From Sphaerospermopsis sp. SIO1G1 (GTDB taxonomy: Bacteria; Cyanobacteriota; Cyanobacteriia; Cyanobacteriales; Nostocaceae): a stretch of DNA of 64,000 nt. The translations under genes were made by a program, and so were the position numbers. The notes under the pieces were generated by a model, which saw only the letters and a program-made list of their open reading frames with translations, did no database searches and was not told the DNA's origin. The stretch spans positions 186,001 through 250,000 of the forward strand of contig JAAHFX010000003.1 in assembly GCA_010672785.1 (NCBI GenBank). Reading direction: 5' to 3'. Positions 17,421 through 24,817 of the stretch are shown piece after piece (within the stretch, counting starts at the first letter, position 1; each line of letters opens with the position of its first letter).

Positions 17421-17627
17421 TTATTGACCTCGTCCTGGTTTACAATCGGCAAAACTTAATGCTTCTGTATCTAGAAAACTAGCGATCGCCATTTCAATTA
17501 TTGCTTCAACAGGATAATCAATTTCAGTAGCGCGAGCAATTAGGGCATCCTGAATCCAGTCTGGTAATTGCCTTAAAATAATTTCCGCATCATCGGATGA
17601 AATTTGCTCAGAAGGTTTCACTTGCAT
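17421..17627 (-). CDS. Small antitoxin-like hypothetical protein
   Basis: A 68-residue acidic protein (SSDDAEIILRQLPDWIQDALIARATEIDYPVEAIIEMAIASFLD). The helix-rich pattern with a hydrophobic heptad is reminiscent of ribbon-helix-helix-type antitoxins or Arc-like proteins, but no motif is decisive. It lies downstream of the toxin gene of the adjacent pair on the same strand with a 28-bp gap. It could be a third component or an orphan antitoxin. Low certainty on function; fair certainty that it is a gene, from composition and placement. Confidence 0.55.
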   Translation of the reverse strand: MQVKPSEQISSDDAEIILRQLPDWIQDALIARATEIDYPVEAIIEMAIASFLDTEALSFADCKPGRGQ

Positions 17628-17655
17628 CGGCTACGACTTCGTAGGGGGCTGCTGG

Positions 17656-17916
17656 TTAAATCTTACCAATGAGCTTGTCATATTCTGCGTGAGTTCCAAT
17701 CCAAAACCAAGAAATACCGCTTTCTACCTCCACTCCTAAAGCCCGATAGTCTAATCCTGCTCTAACTGACCAGTATTTTTTACCGATCTTCTTGAAGTGT
17801 AATGATGGATGAGATGGATCAGCTTTCAAAAGTTCATAACACTGATCTGCTGTTTCCTGAACTTGAGGAGGCAAATCATCATAGCATTTCCAAAATCTTC
17901 GGGTTGTGTAGTGCAT
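17656..17916 (-). CDS. RelE/ParE-superfamily toxin-like protein of a type II TA pair
   Basis: 86 residues. HYTTRRFWKCYDDLPPQVQETADQCYELLKADPSHPSLHFKKI followed by KYWSVRAGLDYRALG and WFWIGTHAEYDKLI matches the RelE/ParE toxin layout: a helical hairpin, then strands with conserved basic/aromatic residues and a terminal histidine-containing strand. I chose the ATG in the TGATG overlap with the antitoxin stop (17914-17918), a typical coupled TA organisation. The upstream TTG at 17931 is less likely. Predicted activity is mRNA interference or gyrase inhibition, which I cannot distinguish. Being inside the hupL element it may stabilise it in vegetative cells. Confidence 0.8.
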   Translation of the reverse strand: MHYTTRRFWKCYDDLPPQVQETADQCYELLKADPSHPSLHFKKIGKKYWSVRAGLDYRALGVEVESGISWFWIGTHAEYDKLIGKI

Positions 17917-18116
17917 CAGAGTTCTCGGCAATGTCCTGCTTTAAACTCAGCGATCGCTTCTTCTGCTAAAGCTTCCAGTTTACCTTCTGCGATGTCTTGT
18001 TCTAGCTGCTCATCCCAACGCTGGTAGTCTATGTCTAATATCCATTGTCGGAGTTGCTGAAACTGTTCTGGTGGAAGTGTCAGAATCGCTGCTTCAATTT
18101 GTTCAATGGTTGACAT
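17916..18116 (-). CDS. Antitoxin of the type II TA pair
   Basis: A 66-residue acidic helical protein (STIEQIEAAILTLPPEQFQQLRQWILDIDYQRWDEQLEQDIAEGKLEALAEEAIAEFKAG). The N-terminal IEAAILTLPPEQFQQLRQWI and the terminal LAEEAIAEFKAG segment are typical of a widespread cyanobacterial antitoxin partnering RelE-like toxins. The stop codon overlaps the toxin ATG by one base, so translation is coupled. It has no upstream gene on the minus strand for about 780 bp, and the pair probably has its own promoter. Confidence 0.8.
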   Translation of the reverse strand: MSTIEQIEAAILTLPPEQFQQLRQWILDIDYQRWDEQLEQDIAEGKLEALAEEAIAEFKAGHCREL

Positions 18117-18214
18117 TTTAGGTTACAGTTTTTTGACTTCAATCAAATTATAGCTTTGTAGAGAGGAGTAATTCTAATTTTTACCCTTTTAATTTTACCC
18201 ATACTAACTCCATA

Positions 18215-18766
18215 ATGCCTAATTATAGAAGACCTAATATTTCTGGAGGTACATATTTCATCACACAAGTCACCTATCAAAGAGAATCTTGGTTATGTAC
18301 TGACATAGGGAGAAAATCTCTCCGAGAAGCAATAGAAAAAGTAAGGGAAAAATATCCTTTTTGTATTGATGCTTTTGTTTTATTACCTGATCATTTTCAT
18401 TGTTTGTGGACTTTACCCACCGATGATAAAGATTTGTCGGTGAGATTGCGCCTCATTAAAACTTATGTTACTAAACATTATGGACAAGAATTAGGGATTA
18501 ATCGAGAAGTTTCCCAATCACGACAAAAGCGACGGGAAAGCAACCTTTGGCAACGTCGGTTTTGGGAACATTTAATTCGGGATGAACGGGATTTTGAGCA
18601 ACATTGTGATTATATTCACGATAATCCGGTTCGACATGGATTGTGTGAAAATCCCCAAGATTGGCCGTATTCCAGTATTCATAGGTTTATCGCTCAGGGA
18701 ATTTATCCAAGTGATTGGGGTACAGGTGACAGAAAGGAAAAACCTCAAGGGTCTTGGGACGATTAA
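18215..18766 (+). CDS. REP-associated tyrosine transposase (RAYT), IS200-like HUH family
   Basis: 183 residues. The N-terminus is PNYRRPNISGGTYFITQVTYQRE, and the HUH metal-binding motif is LLPDHFHCLWTLP at about residues 54-66. The catalytic-tyrosine helix is CDYIHDNPVRHGL, followed by DWPYSSIHRFI, all diagnostic of RAYTs. These are single-copy domesticated transposases that cut and mobilise REP palindromes. Two palindromes of the GTAGGGTG(C/T)GTTA family lie immediately downstream (18779-18809 and 18836-18865) and others are dispersed in the window, making them the likely substrate (inference). The gene is intact, suggesting activity. Confidence 0.92.
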   Translation: MPNYRRPNISGGTYFITQVTYQRESWLCTDIGRKSLREAIEKVREKYPFCIDAFVLLPDHFHCLWTLPTDDKDLSVRLRLIKTYVTKHYGQELGINREVSQSRQKRRESNLWQRRFWEHLIRDERDFEQHCDYIHDNPVRHGLCENPQDWPYSSIHRFIAQGIYPSDWGTGDRKEKPQGSWDD

Positions 18767-18778
18767 ACCAATTAAACC

Positions 18779-18809
18779 GTAGGGTGTGTTAGCGACAGCG
18801 TAACGCACC
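18779..18809. repeat. REP-like palindrome, copy 3 (next to RAYT)
   Basis: GTAGGGTGTGTTAGCGACAGCGTAACGCACC begins 13 bp after the RAYT stop codon. It is in inverse orientation to copy 4, giving the head-to-tail palindrome pair often seen around RAYT genes. Confidence 0.85.
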
Positions 18810-18835
18810 GAAAATCAGTAAATTATCATAAATAT

Positions 18836-18865
18836 GGTGCGTTACATTTCATTAACGCACCCTAC
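18836..18865. repeat. REP-like palindrome, copy 4 (next to RAYT)
   Basis: GGTGCGTTACATTTCATTAACGCACCCTAC, 26 bp after copy 3 and opposite to it. The pair together would form a cruciform or tandem hairpin. Confidence 0.85.
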
Positions 18866-18901
18866 AAGATCGGCGATCGCACTAAAATATCGGCTTTTGA
18901 A

Positions 18902-19885
18902 CTATCGTTTGAGAAAGATAGCAACTCCTAAAACTATAACTGCTCCCAAAATAGTGGGTGGTTCAGGAACAGATTCTGTAGATGAATCTTCGATTGTATC
19001 TGATGACGAAAGAATAAAATTAGAAATATCTTGTTGAGCAGAAGTGGAAACTACAAAAAGAGGAGTATCTTGATTAATATTCCATGAATTATTAAGAGGA
19101 TCGTATTCAAAAGCATTAATAAATTTACTCTCAATAGCTTGAAGATTGTTATCAAAACCTACTGAAAACAAAGAATCACTTATTCCAGCTGTTAAACTAG
19201 CAACTATTTTTTGGTCTCTGATCAAGGGATTCCCTGATTCTGTAGGATCATCTTCTAGAACAACTTCATAATCTAGTTTATAAAGAACAATAGATGAATT
19301 ACCAACAATTATAGAATCTGATAAACTACCTTTGCTACCCAAGGAAAGTATTGTACCAGTCCCTAAACTAGGAGTTATTGAAAGCTGTGGATTCCCTGGA
19401 GAAATTTCATTGCGATTAATCTCATTACCTCTAACCCTGAATATTATCTTCCCATCTGCTATGGTCAGGAGTGATATTTTGCCACATTTTGGCTTTTCTG
19501 GAGGAGGCTCAGGACACACAGGCTTGACAATAGCAGTAGCCTCTGAAGAAGCTTCAATAAGTCTTGTACCGCCAGGCCCTTGTACGTCTCTTACCTTTTT
19601 ATATAGAACATTTCCAGCCGCCATTGATCCATGATCATCATTATTGAAACTTGATTGGAGTTCAACTCTAGGATTAGCTGCTGAAACTTTACCTTTTTTT
19701 TGATCATTTCCCCCTGGGTGAGCTCCCCAAAACCAAGAAGCTTCTACATCAAAACCGATAGCATCACCAAAAATATTTATCCCTCGTACACTACGTAATT
19801 GAGCAGCAACTGCTGACTGAATATTCAATTCAGATATTCCAATAGTACAGATTGCAAATATGAGAATTTTTGTTATTCTTTTCAT
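18902..19885 (-). CDS. PEP-CTERM sorting domain protein
   Basis: A secreted protein of about 327 residues. The N-terminal signal peptide is KRITKILIFAICTIGISELN followed by QSAVAA. The C-terminal tripartite signal is VPEPPTILGAVIVLGVAIFLKR: a PEP motif, a membrane helix and a basic end. Proteins with this signal are processed by an exosortase and usually associate with the exopolysaccharide surface. The middle is strand-rich with no recognised domain, and contains CPEPPPEKPKCGK. I chose ATG 19885 because the signal peptide starts there. The open frame extends to 20011 without a better start. It is an unexpected passenger of a hupL element. Confidence 0.82.
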   Translation of the reverse strand: MKRITKILIFAICTIGISELNIQSAVAAQLRSVRGINIFGDAIGFDVEASWFWGAHPGGNDQKKGKVSAANPRVELQSSFNNDDHGSMAAGNVLYKKVRDVQGPGGTRLIEASSEATAIVKPVCPEPPPEKPKCGKISLLTIADGKIIFRVRGNEINRNEISPGNPQLSITPSLGTGTILSLGSKGSLSDSIIVGNSSIVLYKLDYEVVLEDDPTESGNPLIRDQKIVASLTAGISDSLFSVGFDNNLQAIESKFINAFEYDPLNNSWNINQDTPLFVVSTSAQQDISNFILSSSDTIEDSSTESVPEPPTILGAVIVLGVAIFLKR

Positions 19886-20115
19886 GACTATAATAAAAAC
19901 TGGTAATATATACATATATGAGGCTAACAGCTTATTATACGGAAACTTTCTGTATAATCTTTTTCTCAGCCCTAATACATCATGCATAATAACAGATTCT
20001 TGTCTGAACATACAGAAAACTTCTTTTTTACTTAATTATTTAGGTATTAAACAGAATTTTGCTGTCATTATTTATATCCACGTTCTCAACCGTGGTGATA
20101 AACCTGTTCCCACTC

Positions 20116-21435
20116 CTATAAATTCTTATTCTCCAACAATCTCAACTTCTCAACTTCCAAACTTAACCTTTCATTCTCCATCCTTAACCCCAAAATTTCA
20201 TTATTCTGCAACTCAATTAACGACTTCTGACTCATCACTTCACCGAAAGCTTTTTTCCGATTTTCAATCCCAAACCATCTTTGATAAGTCTTTGTATGTT
20301 CATCAACAGTATGACCTAAATTATCTGCTGCTGCTTTTATTGGTATTCCCTGAAGATGCGCTCTAATTGCACAAGCATGACGTAAATCATAAGGTTGAAA
20401 TTCAATTCCCACTTTTCTAAACCATCTCGATATATCTCTTCTCATCCAATTAATATTTTGTACAGATTCAATTTTGGCAACTTTTCTTTCTAAAATGTTT
20501 AATAGTTTGGGATTTTTTAAACCAAATAATTCTATCCATTCGGGTACAAAAGGAATAACTTCTCTATATCCAGTTTTGGTGTTTTTATTCACTTTCCAAG
20601 TATGATCTATATTTTGGGGAGACATCCACCAATTAATATCTGGTTCTACAAATAATTCTCTTGGTCTGAATCCAAAAGTTGCTAACATTCCATATACCCA
20701 ACGCCACATTTCCCAAGTATCTATTTCATCACTAATATTTGTATTTTTGCGATTGAGAGCGAATTTTTCAAACAGGTAAAAACCAGATATAATTTTTTCA
20801 TCATCAGGTATTTCTCGATAAGCAGGAGTGACATAATCTCGTTTGACATCAAGTTTAAATCCTAAATTAAAAGTTTTAATAAAAACAGAAGTTACAGCAA
20901 TTAATTCATTTTTTTTATTTCCTTGAAATGAATTAATTATTGATTCTAAATTTTCCTGAGTGGGTAAATCATTTAAAGGTAAGTTTCTTTTCAGAACAGA
21001 TTGATAATTAGCAAAAGTATTTTGACTGGTTAAGGTTTTTTGACGAGTTTGATAATATTGATTTTCAAAATCCTCTAATAATTCCCCAATCGTTTTAATT
21101 TCTTGTTTATCTCTCGATTTATTTCCTAAATATTTATCATTCCATTCAAAAGTGTGCCGAGCAATTAATTTACCTAATTCATAACTTTCCTCAATCGCTG
21201 TTTTTAATCCCTCCAAATTTGCAGGTATTCCTAAAGATAAATCATACTGTTTTTTCTGTTTAGCTACACTTGTATCACCTGGTTTTAAAGGTAAAGTAGC
21301 TCGTAATTGCAGAGAATTTCCAGTTTGTTTAATCCTCACTTTAATTCTCTGGGTTTTAAAATTATGATTAGCTGCAATTAACTTCTCTTTAAAAACTGCT
21401 TGATACTCTAATTCCGTTGCTTTGATTTTTGCCAT
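20116..21435 (-). CDS. xisC: Site-specific recombinase XisC (tyrosine recombinase of the hupL element)
   Basis: XisC excises the hupL element by recombination at the 17-bp repeats. The 439 residues have the phage-integrase catalytic domain at the C-terminus. The first arginine is in GMLATFGFRPRELF. The second block is QPYDLRHACAIRAHLQGIP, where Tyr stands in place of the usual first histidine of H-x-x-R, as reported for XisA/XisC-type enzymes. The third block is LGHTVDEHTKTYQRWF, containing the nucleophilic tyrosine. The gene lies 342 bp inside the right border and reads inward, as in PCC 7120. AGGAA precedes the ATG. It lies within the circle that it releases, so the enzyme gene is lost from the chromosome on excision. 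Confidence 0.95.
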   Translation of the reverse strand: MAKIKATELEYQAVFKEKLIAANHNFKTQRIKVRIKQTGNSLQLRATLPLKPGDTSVAKQKKQYDLSLGIPANLEGLKTAIEESYELGKLIARHTFEWNDKYLGNKSRDKQEIKTIGELLEDFENQYYQTRQKTLTSQNTFANYQSVLKRNLPLNDLPTQENLESIINSFQGNKKNELIAVTSVFIKTFNLGFKLDVKRDYVTPAYREIPDDEKIISGFYLFEKFALNRKNTNISDEIDTWEMWRWVYGMLATFGFRPRELFVEPDINWWMSPQNIDHTWKVNKNTKTGYREVIPFVPEWIELFGLKNPKLLNILERKVAKIESVQNINWMRRDISRWFRKVGIEFQPYDLRHACAIRAHLQGIPIKAAADNLGHTVDEHTKTYQRWFGIENRKKAFGEVMSQKSLIELQNNEILGLRMENERLSLEVEKLRLLENKNL

Positions 21436-21777
21436 TTCCTATACCTACCGTCTGTAGTGTTCTCAAAGTCTGCAAACATATCTGCGAATAAGTAGGTAAA
21501 TGAACCAGATTTCAATGAGTAGACGCGGAATAAACCTCTTGCAAAAGTCTCTCTTTGCGTTCTCTTCTCTGCGCCTCTGCGCCTCTGCGTGAAACAAAAA
21601 AATAATTATGCAAGATGTGGAATATGTCTCCTCGCAATTTCCCTGAATTTGCTAACTTATTCCCTAAATATTCCCTTATTTATCAAAACGGAAATAGCAA
21701 AAATAAAATGTTATGATTAAGCAAAATTACCTTCAAAATAAGTTCATCATAAACATTTTCAACAAATCACCAGTTAT
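21436..21777. other. Right end of the hupL element, upstream of xisC
   Basis: No gene. It should hold the xisC promoter. A TCTGCGCCTCTGCGCCTCTGCG repeat lies at about 21567-21590. No perfect NtcA box was seen. Confidence 0.6.
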
Positions 21778-21794
21778 CATAGCAGTTATATGGT
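21778..21794 (+). repeat. Right recombination site of the hupL element
   Basis: Second copy of CATAGCAGTTATATGGT. After crossover the hybrid keeps the left HupL codons and continues into PGGVMCAP. Confidence 0.95.
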
Positions 21795-22878
21795 GCCTGG
21801 TGGAGTGATGTGCGCCCCCACTTTGACTGATATTACCCGCGCTTGGGGGATTTTAGAATATTTCCGCACCAATTGGTTAGAACCAGTTTGGTTGGGTTGT
21901 TCTCTGGAAAGATATGAAGAAATTCAATCCTATGATGACTTCGCTAACTGGTTAAATGAAGATATTAAACACCGAGAATCTGATTTAGGTTTATACTGGC
22001 GGATGGGTTTGGATATCGGTTTAGATAGATATGGTATTGGTGTAGGTAAATTTGTGACTTGGGGATATTTACCCCATGAGGATAGATACAATAAACCTAC
22101 CATTGAAGGACGTAACGCTGCGGTAATTATGAAAAGCGGTGTTTACGATGGTTGCAAAGATACTCATCGCTTGATGGAACAGGGTTTTGTGCGGGAAAAT
22201 CTCAGTCATTCTTGGTATAATGAAGGTACTCAAGATTGGCATCCAGGCGATCGCAATACTTCCCCAACTATCAATAACGAAAAAGATTTTGAGGGTGCTT
22301 ATTCTTGGTCTAGTGCTGTTTTACACCAAGATTTAGGACGTTTAGAAGCAGGCCCCTTAGCACGTCAGTTAGTTGCAGGTGGAACACATGGTGACTCATG
22401 GCAACATTATGACCCATTTATTCTTGATGTCTACAAAAAAATGGGTGGTGCAAATGTTCACCTCCGACAGTTAGCTAGGGTACATGAATTAGTTAAGTTG
22501 TACCGTCAAGCGGAACGTTGTTTAAAAGAGTTCCAATTAAACGAACCCTGGTACATTAAACCCGAAGAAAAAGACGGTAAGGGATGGGGTGCAACGGAAG
22601 CAGCGCGGGGTGCTTTATGTCACTGGGTAGAAATTGAAGAAGGGAAAATTAAACAATATCAAGTCATCGCTCCTGGTACTTGGAATATTGGCCCTCGTGA
22701 CGGTGCTGGGAAGCGTGGCCCAGTGGAACAAGCATTAATTGGTACACCTATTGCTGATCCTACTGATCCAGTGGAAGTTGGCCATGTAGCACGTTCTTTT
22801 GACTCCTGTTTGGTATGTACTGTTCACGCTCATGATGCAAAAACGGGGGAAGAGTTGGCGCGTTTTCGGACTGCTTAG
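21795..22878 (+). CDS. hupL: Uptake hydrogenase large subunit HupL, 3' part
   Basis: Residues 171-531 of HupL after excision. It begins PGGVMCAPTLTDITRAW, the conserved P-G-G block of NiFe large subunits. The C-terminal L2 motif is FDSCLVCTVHAHDAKTGEELARFRTA. Its two cysteines complete the NiFe ligands, and the peptide after His is removed by the HupW-type protease on metal insertion. In unexcised DNA the frame is open upstream through an ATG at 21790, but this fragment has no ribosome site and is not expected to be made. No terminator was recognised. The next gene is convergent 42 bp away. Confidence 0.96.
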
Positions 22879-22919
22879 ATATTATATTCCACGCAGATAC
22901 ACTCCAGGCGCAGAGAGCT

Positions 22920-24125
22920 TTATTTTTGTTGTGTATTCTGCGTCTGCTGTGGTTTATTTTTGGGGCAAAAAAATGAGATAATTACCGCAATTGCGTTCAT
23001 AACTAAACCAAATACAATTCCTTGAAATAGATGATTAAAAAATCTTGGTTGTGAATATAAATAATCATCTATTAGTAAATTAGGTATCAGCGTGATAAAT
23101 ATAGCTAATAAACCAAATAGTCCACCAGATAAGACTTTGATGTAATGATTTTTGGGTGATTTTGGAAAAAATAGCTGAAAGGATGTGATGGTAAAAATTC
23201 CGATAATTATACAATTAAAAATCAATGCTGTAGATACAAAGAGCAAGTTTTGGGGATATAGTAACGGGTAATTGTATATTTTACTTGTGTTATAAATTAG
23301 GTTAGTAACGGCAAAGGTTGAACACAGGAAAATACTTACACAGACAGAAATCAGAATACTGAAAATAAATAGAATTACAGATTTTACTGATAGTTGTAAT
23401 TTTTGATTACCAATCAAGGTATGTTTGGTTTGTGATTGTCTGACTATACTATAATTAATTGCATACATAATAGAAACAGTCATTAAATGTTTAGGAAATA
23501 AGTTAATTTCTTGATAATAATGAATAATTTGTAAGTTATTAGTAGGTGGATAAAATATTTTAGATAAAAACAGATAGAATATCAGCCATTTGACAATTAA
23601 ACTACTCATGTAGTTATCCAAACTACGAATAAAAAGTAGTAATGATTTATATTTATTGCTAAATAAATGGAGCTTTTGAATAACTATATTACGGAATTTA
23701 GAGTTAACAAGTAAGTTAAATATCAATAGGATAACAACACCTAAAAATGTACCTGCAACACTAAAATTTCGGATAAATCTCATTGCAGCATCAGGGGATA
23801 TATAGCCGTGGGTTGGTTCAACGTAATATTCTGCTAATTTAAAACTGAGTATTCCTGAAACATTACCCATTATAATCGCATTGGGAAGTGACCAATTAAC
23901 TATTCGGAATACATTTTTAAATCCCCAGATGAGACTACTTAAGATTAGTGTGAATGGATAGGTGATAATTACAGATACAAGTATAGCAATTAAGTTATTT
24001 TGGTATTTCAGAGCTGAAGCATAGTAGTAGTATTCTCTGGTAAATAATTCACTGATATAAATGAAAATTCCTATCCAAAATAATGTCCAAATTAGATTGT
24101 ATAAGTCCCATTTAGTAAATTTCAT
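22920..24125 (-). CDS. Hypothetical polytopic membrane protein
   Basis: 401 residues with roughly nine to ten hydrophobic segments (for example LIWTLFWIGIFIYI, LIAILVSVIITYPFTLILS, VAGTFLGVVILLIFNLLV, VILFIFSILISVCVSIFL, VLSGGLFGLLAIFITLIPNLLI). It has no recognisable transporter motif. The C-terminus is hydrophilic (CPKNKPQQTQNTQQK). It is followed upstream on the same strand, at a 78-bp distance, by a 128-residue membrane protein, and the pair may form a unit. I do not recognise the family. Composition is very AT-rich, like the rest of the region. Confidence 0.7.
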   Translation of the reverse strand: MKFTKWDLYNLIWTLFWIGIFIYISELFTREYYYYASALKYQNNLIAILVSVIITYPFTLILSSLIWGFKNVFRIVNWSLPNAIIMGNVSGILSFKLAEYYVEPTHGYISPDAAMRFIRNFSVAGTFLGVVILLIFNLLVNSKFRNIVIQKLHLFSNKYKSLLLFIRSLDNYMSSLIVKWLIFYLFLSKIFYPPTNNLQIIHYYQEINLFPKHLMTVSIMYAINYSIVRQSQTKHTLIGNQKLQLSVKSVILFIFSILISVCVSIFLCSTFAVTNLIYNTSKIYNYPLLYPQNLLFVSTALIFNCIIIGIFTITSFQLFFPKSPKNHYIKVLSGGLFGLLAIFITLIPNLLIDDYLYSQPRFFNHLFQGIVFGLVMNAIAVIISFFCPKNKPQQTQNTQQK

Positions 24126-24203
24126 TAATTTTTTATTTTATACTTCAATACTTCAAATCAATACAACAAAATTAACAGAATTTCTTGACCAATTACCACT
24201 CTA

Positions 24204-24590
24204 TCATTCATCATAATTTTCCCCCTCTCTGCGTCCTAATTCATAAATTCCTGCACCCATACAAGCCAGAATGCCGGTACTAATTCCCCAACTACTACCT
24301 AAACTAATTTCTAAACCCCAATGAGATAAAGCCCCAAAAATAATAAATGGTATGATGCTAAAAACTGAAGCATAAAAAGCATTTTGTGATTCTCTGGCTT
24401 TGCGGGTTTTTTCAAACTCTTTTTCGCTTGTATAAAGGGATCTTTCTGCAAAATTAAACCACCGATTTAATTGTTCTGTCACCCATTCTCTAGTAGATGC
24501 TAACATTAAATAGAGAGCTAAAGCCCATAAACAAGATCCAGCGATCGCAATTTTATTGATTTCAAATTGAAAGGGCAATATTTCAAACAT
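24204..24590 (-). CDS. Hypothetical membrane protein
   Basis: 128 residues with three hydrophobic segments: IAIAGSCLWALALYLML near the N-terminus, FYASVFSIIPFIIFGAL, and a glycine-rich WGISTGILACMGAGIYEL. A basic/acidic helix lies between (NRWFNFAERSLYTSEKEFEKTRKARES). The ending RREGENYDE is polar. No family is recognised. It is transcribed ahead of the 401-residue membrane protein. Confidence 0.65.
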   Translation of the reverse strand: MFEILPFQFEINKIAIAGSCLWALALYLMLASTREWVTEQLNRWFNFAERSLYTSEKEFEKTRKARESQNAFYASVFSIIPFIIFGALSHWGLEISLGSSWGISTGILACMGAGIYELGRREGENYDE

Positions 24591-24817
24591 GATATTTCAT
24601 TATTTAACTATAACCTCTTATCATACCTTAGTTGAGCCTTTAAATCTATATTATTAGTATAGTTAGTCAATTTATTAATCAAAGATAATTAAAACTGGCT
24701 AATTAATCTACTCCATAACTTGTCTAAATAGACACTTACAGCTATATTATTTGATATTGGTTGATAACCACAGTTGAGAAATCCATTTTTAACTAAATAA
24801 CATAGCTGTATTTATTT

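Larger units (their letters stand above)
13213..21794. mobile_element. hupL element: developmentally excised DNA element inside hupL
   Basis: Site-specific 17-bp direct repeats CATAGCAGTTATATGGT (13213-13229 and 21778-21794) bound 8,565 bp. Recombination between them rebuilds hupL exactly in frame and would release a circle. The element carries a phage-integrase-type xisC gene near its right end, as in Nostoc sp. PCC 7120, where XisC alone excises the roughly 9.4-10.5-kb hupL element late in heterocyst differentiation. The cargo here is: a 136-residue protein, two tandem ATPase/nuclease genes, an antitoxin-like ORF, a toxin-antitoxin pair, a RAYT transposase with REP palindromes, a PEP-CTERM protein and xisC. 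Excision in this organism is inferred from the repeats, gene content and restored frame. Confidence 0.97.

Noticed and set aside
19332..20366. Plus-strand ORFs opposite the PEP-CTERM and xisC genes
   Set aside because: They are shadows of the minus-strand genes; xisC has clear recombinase motifs.
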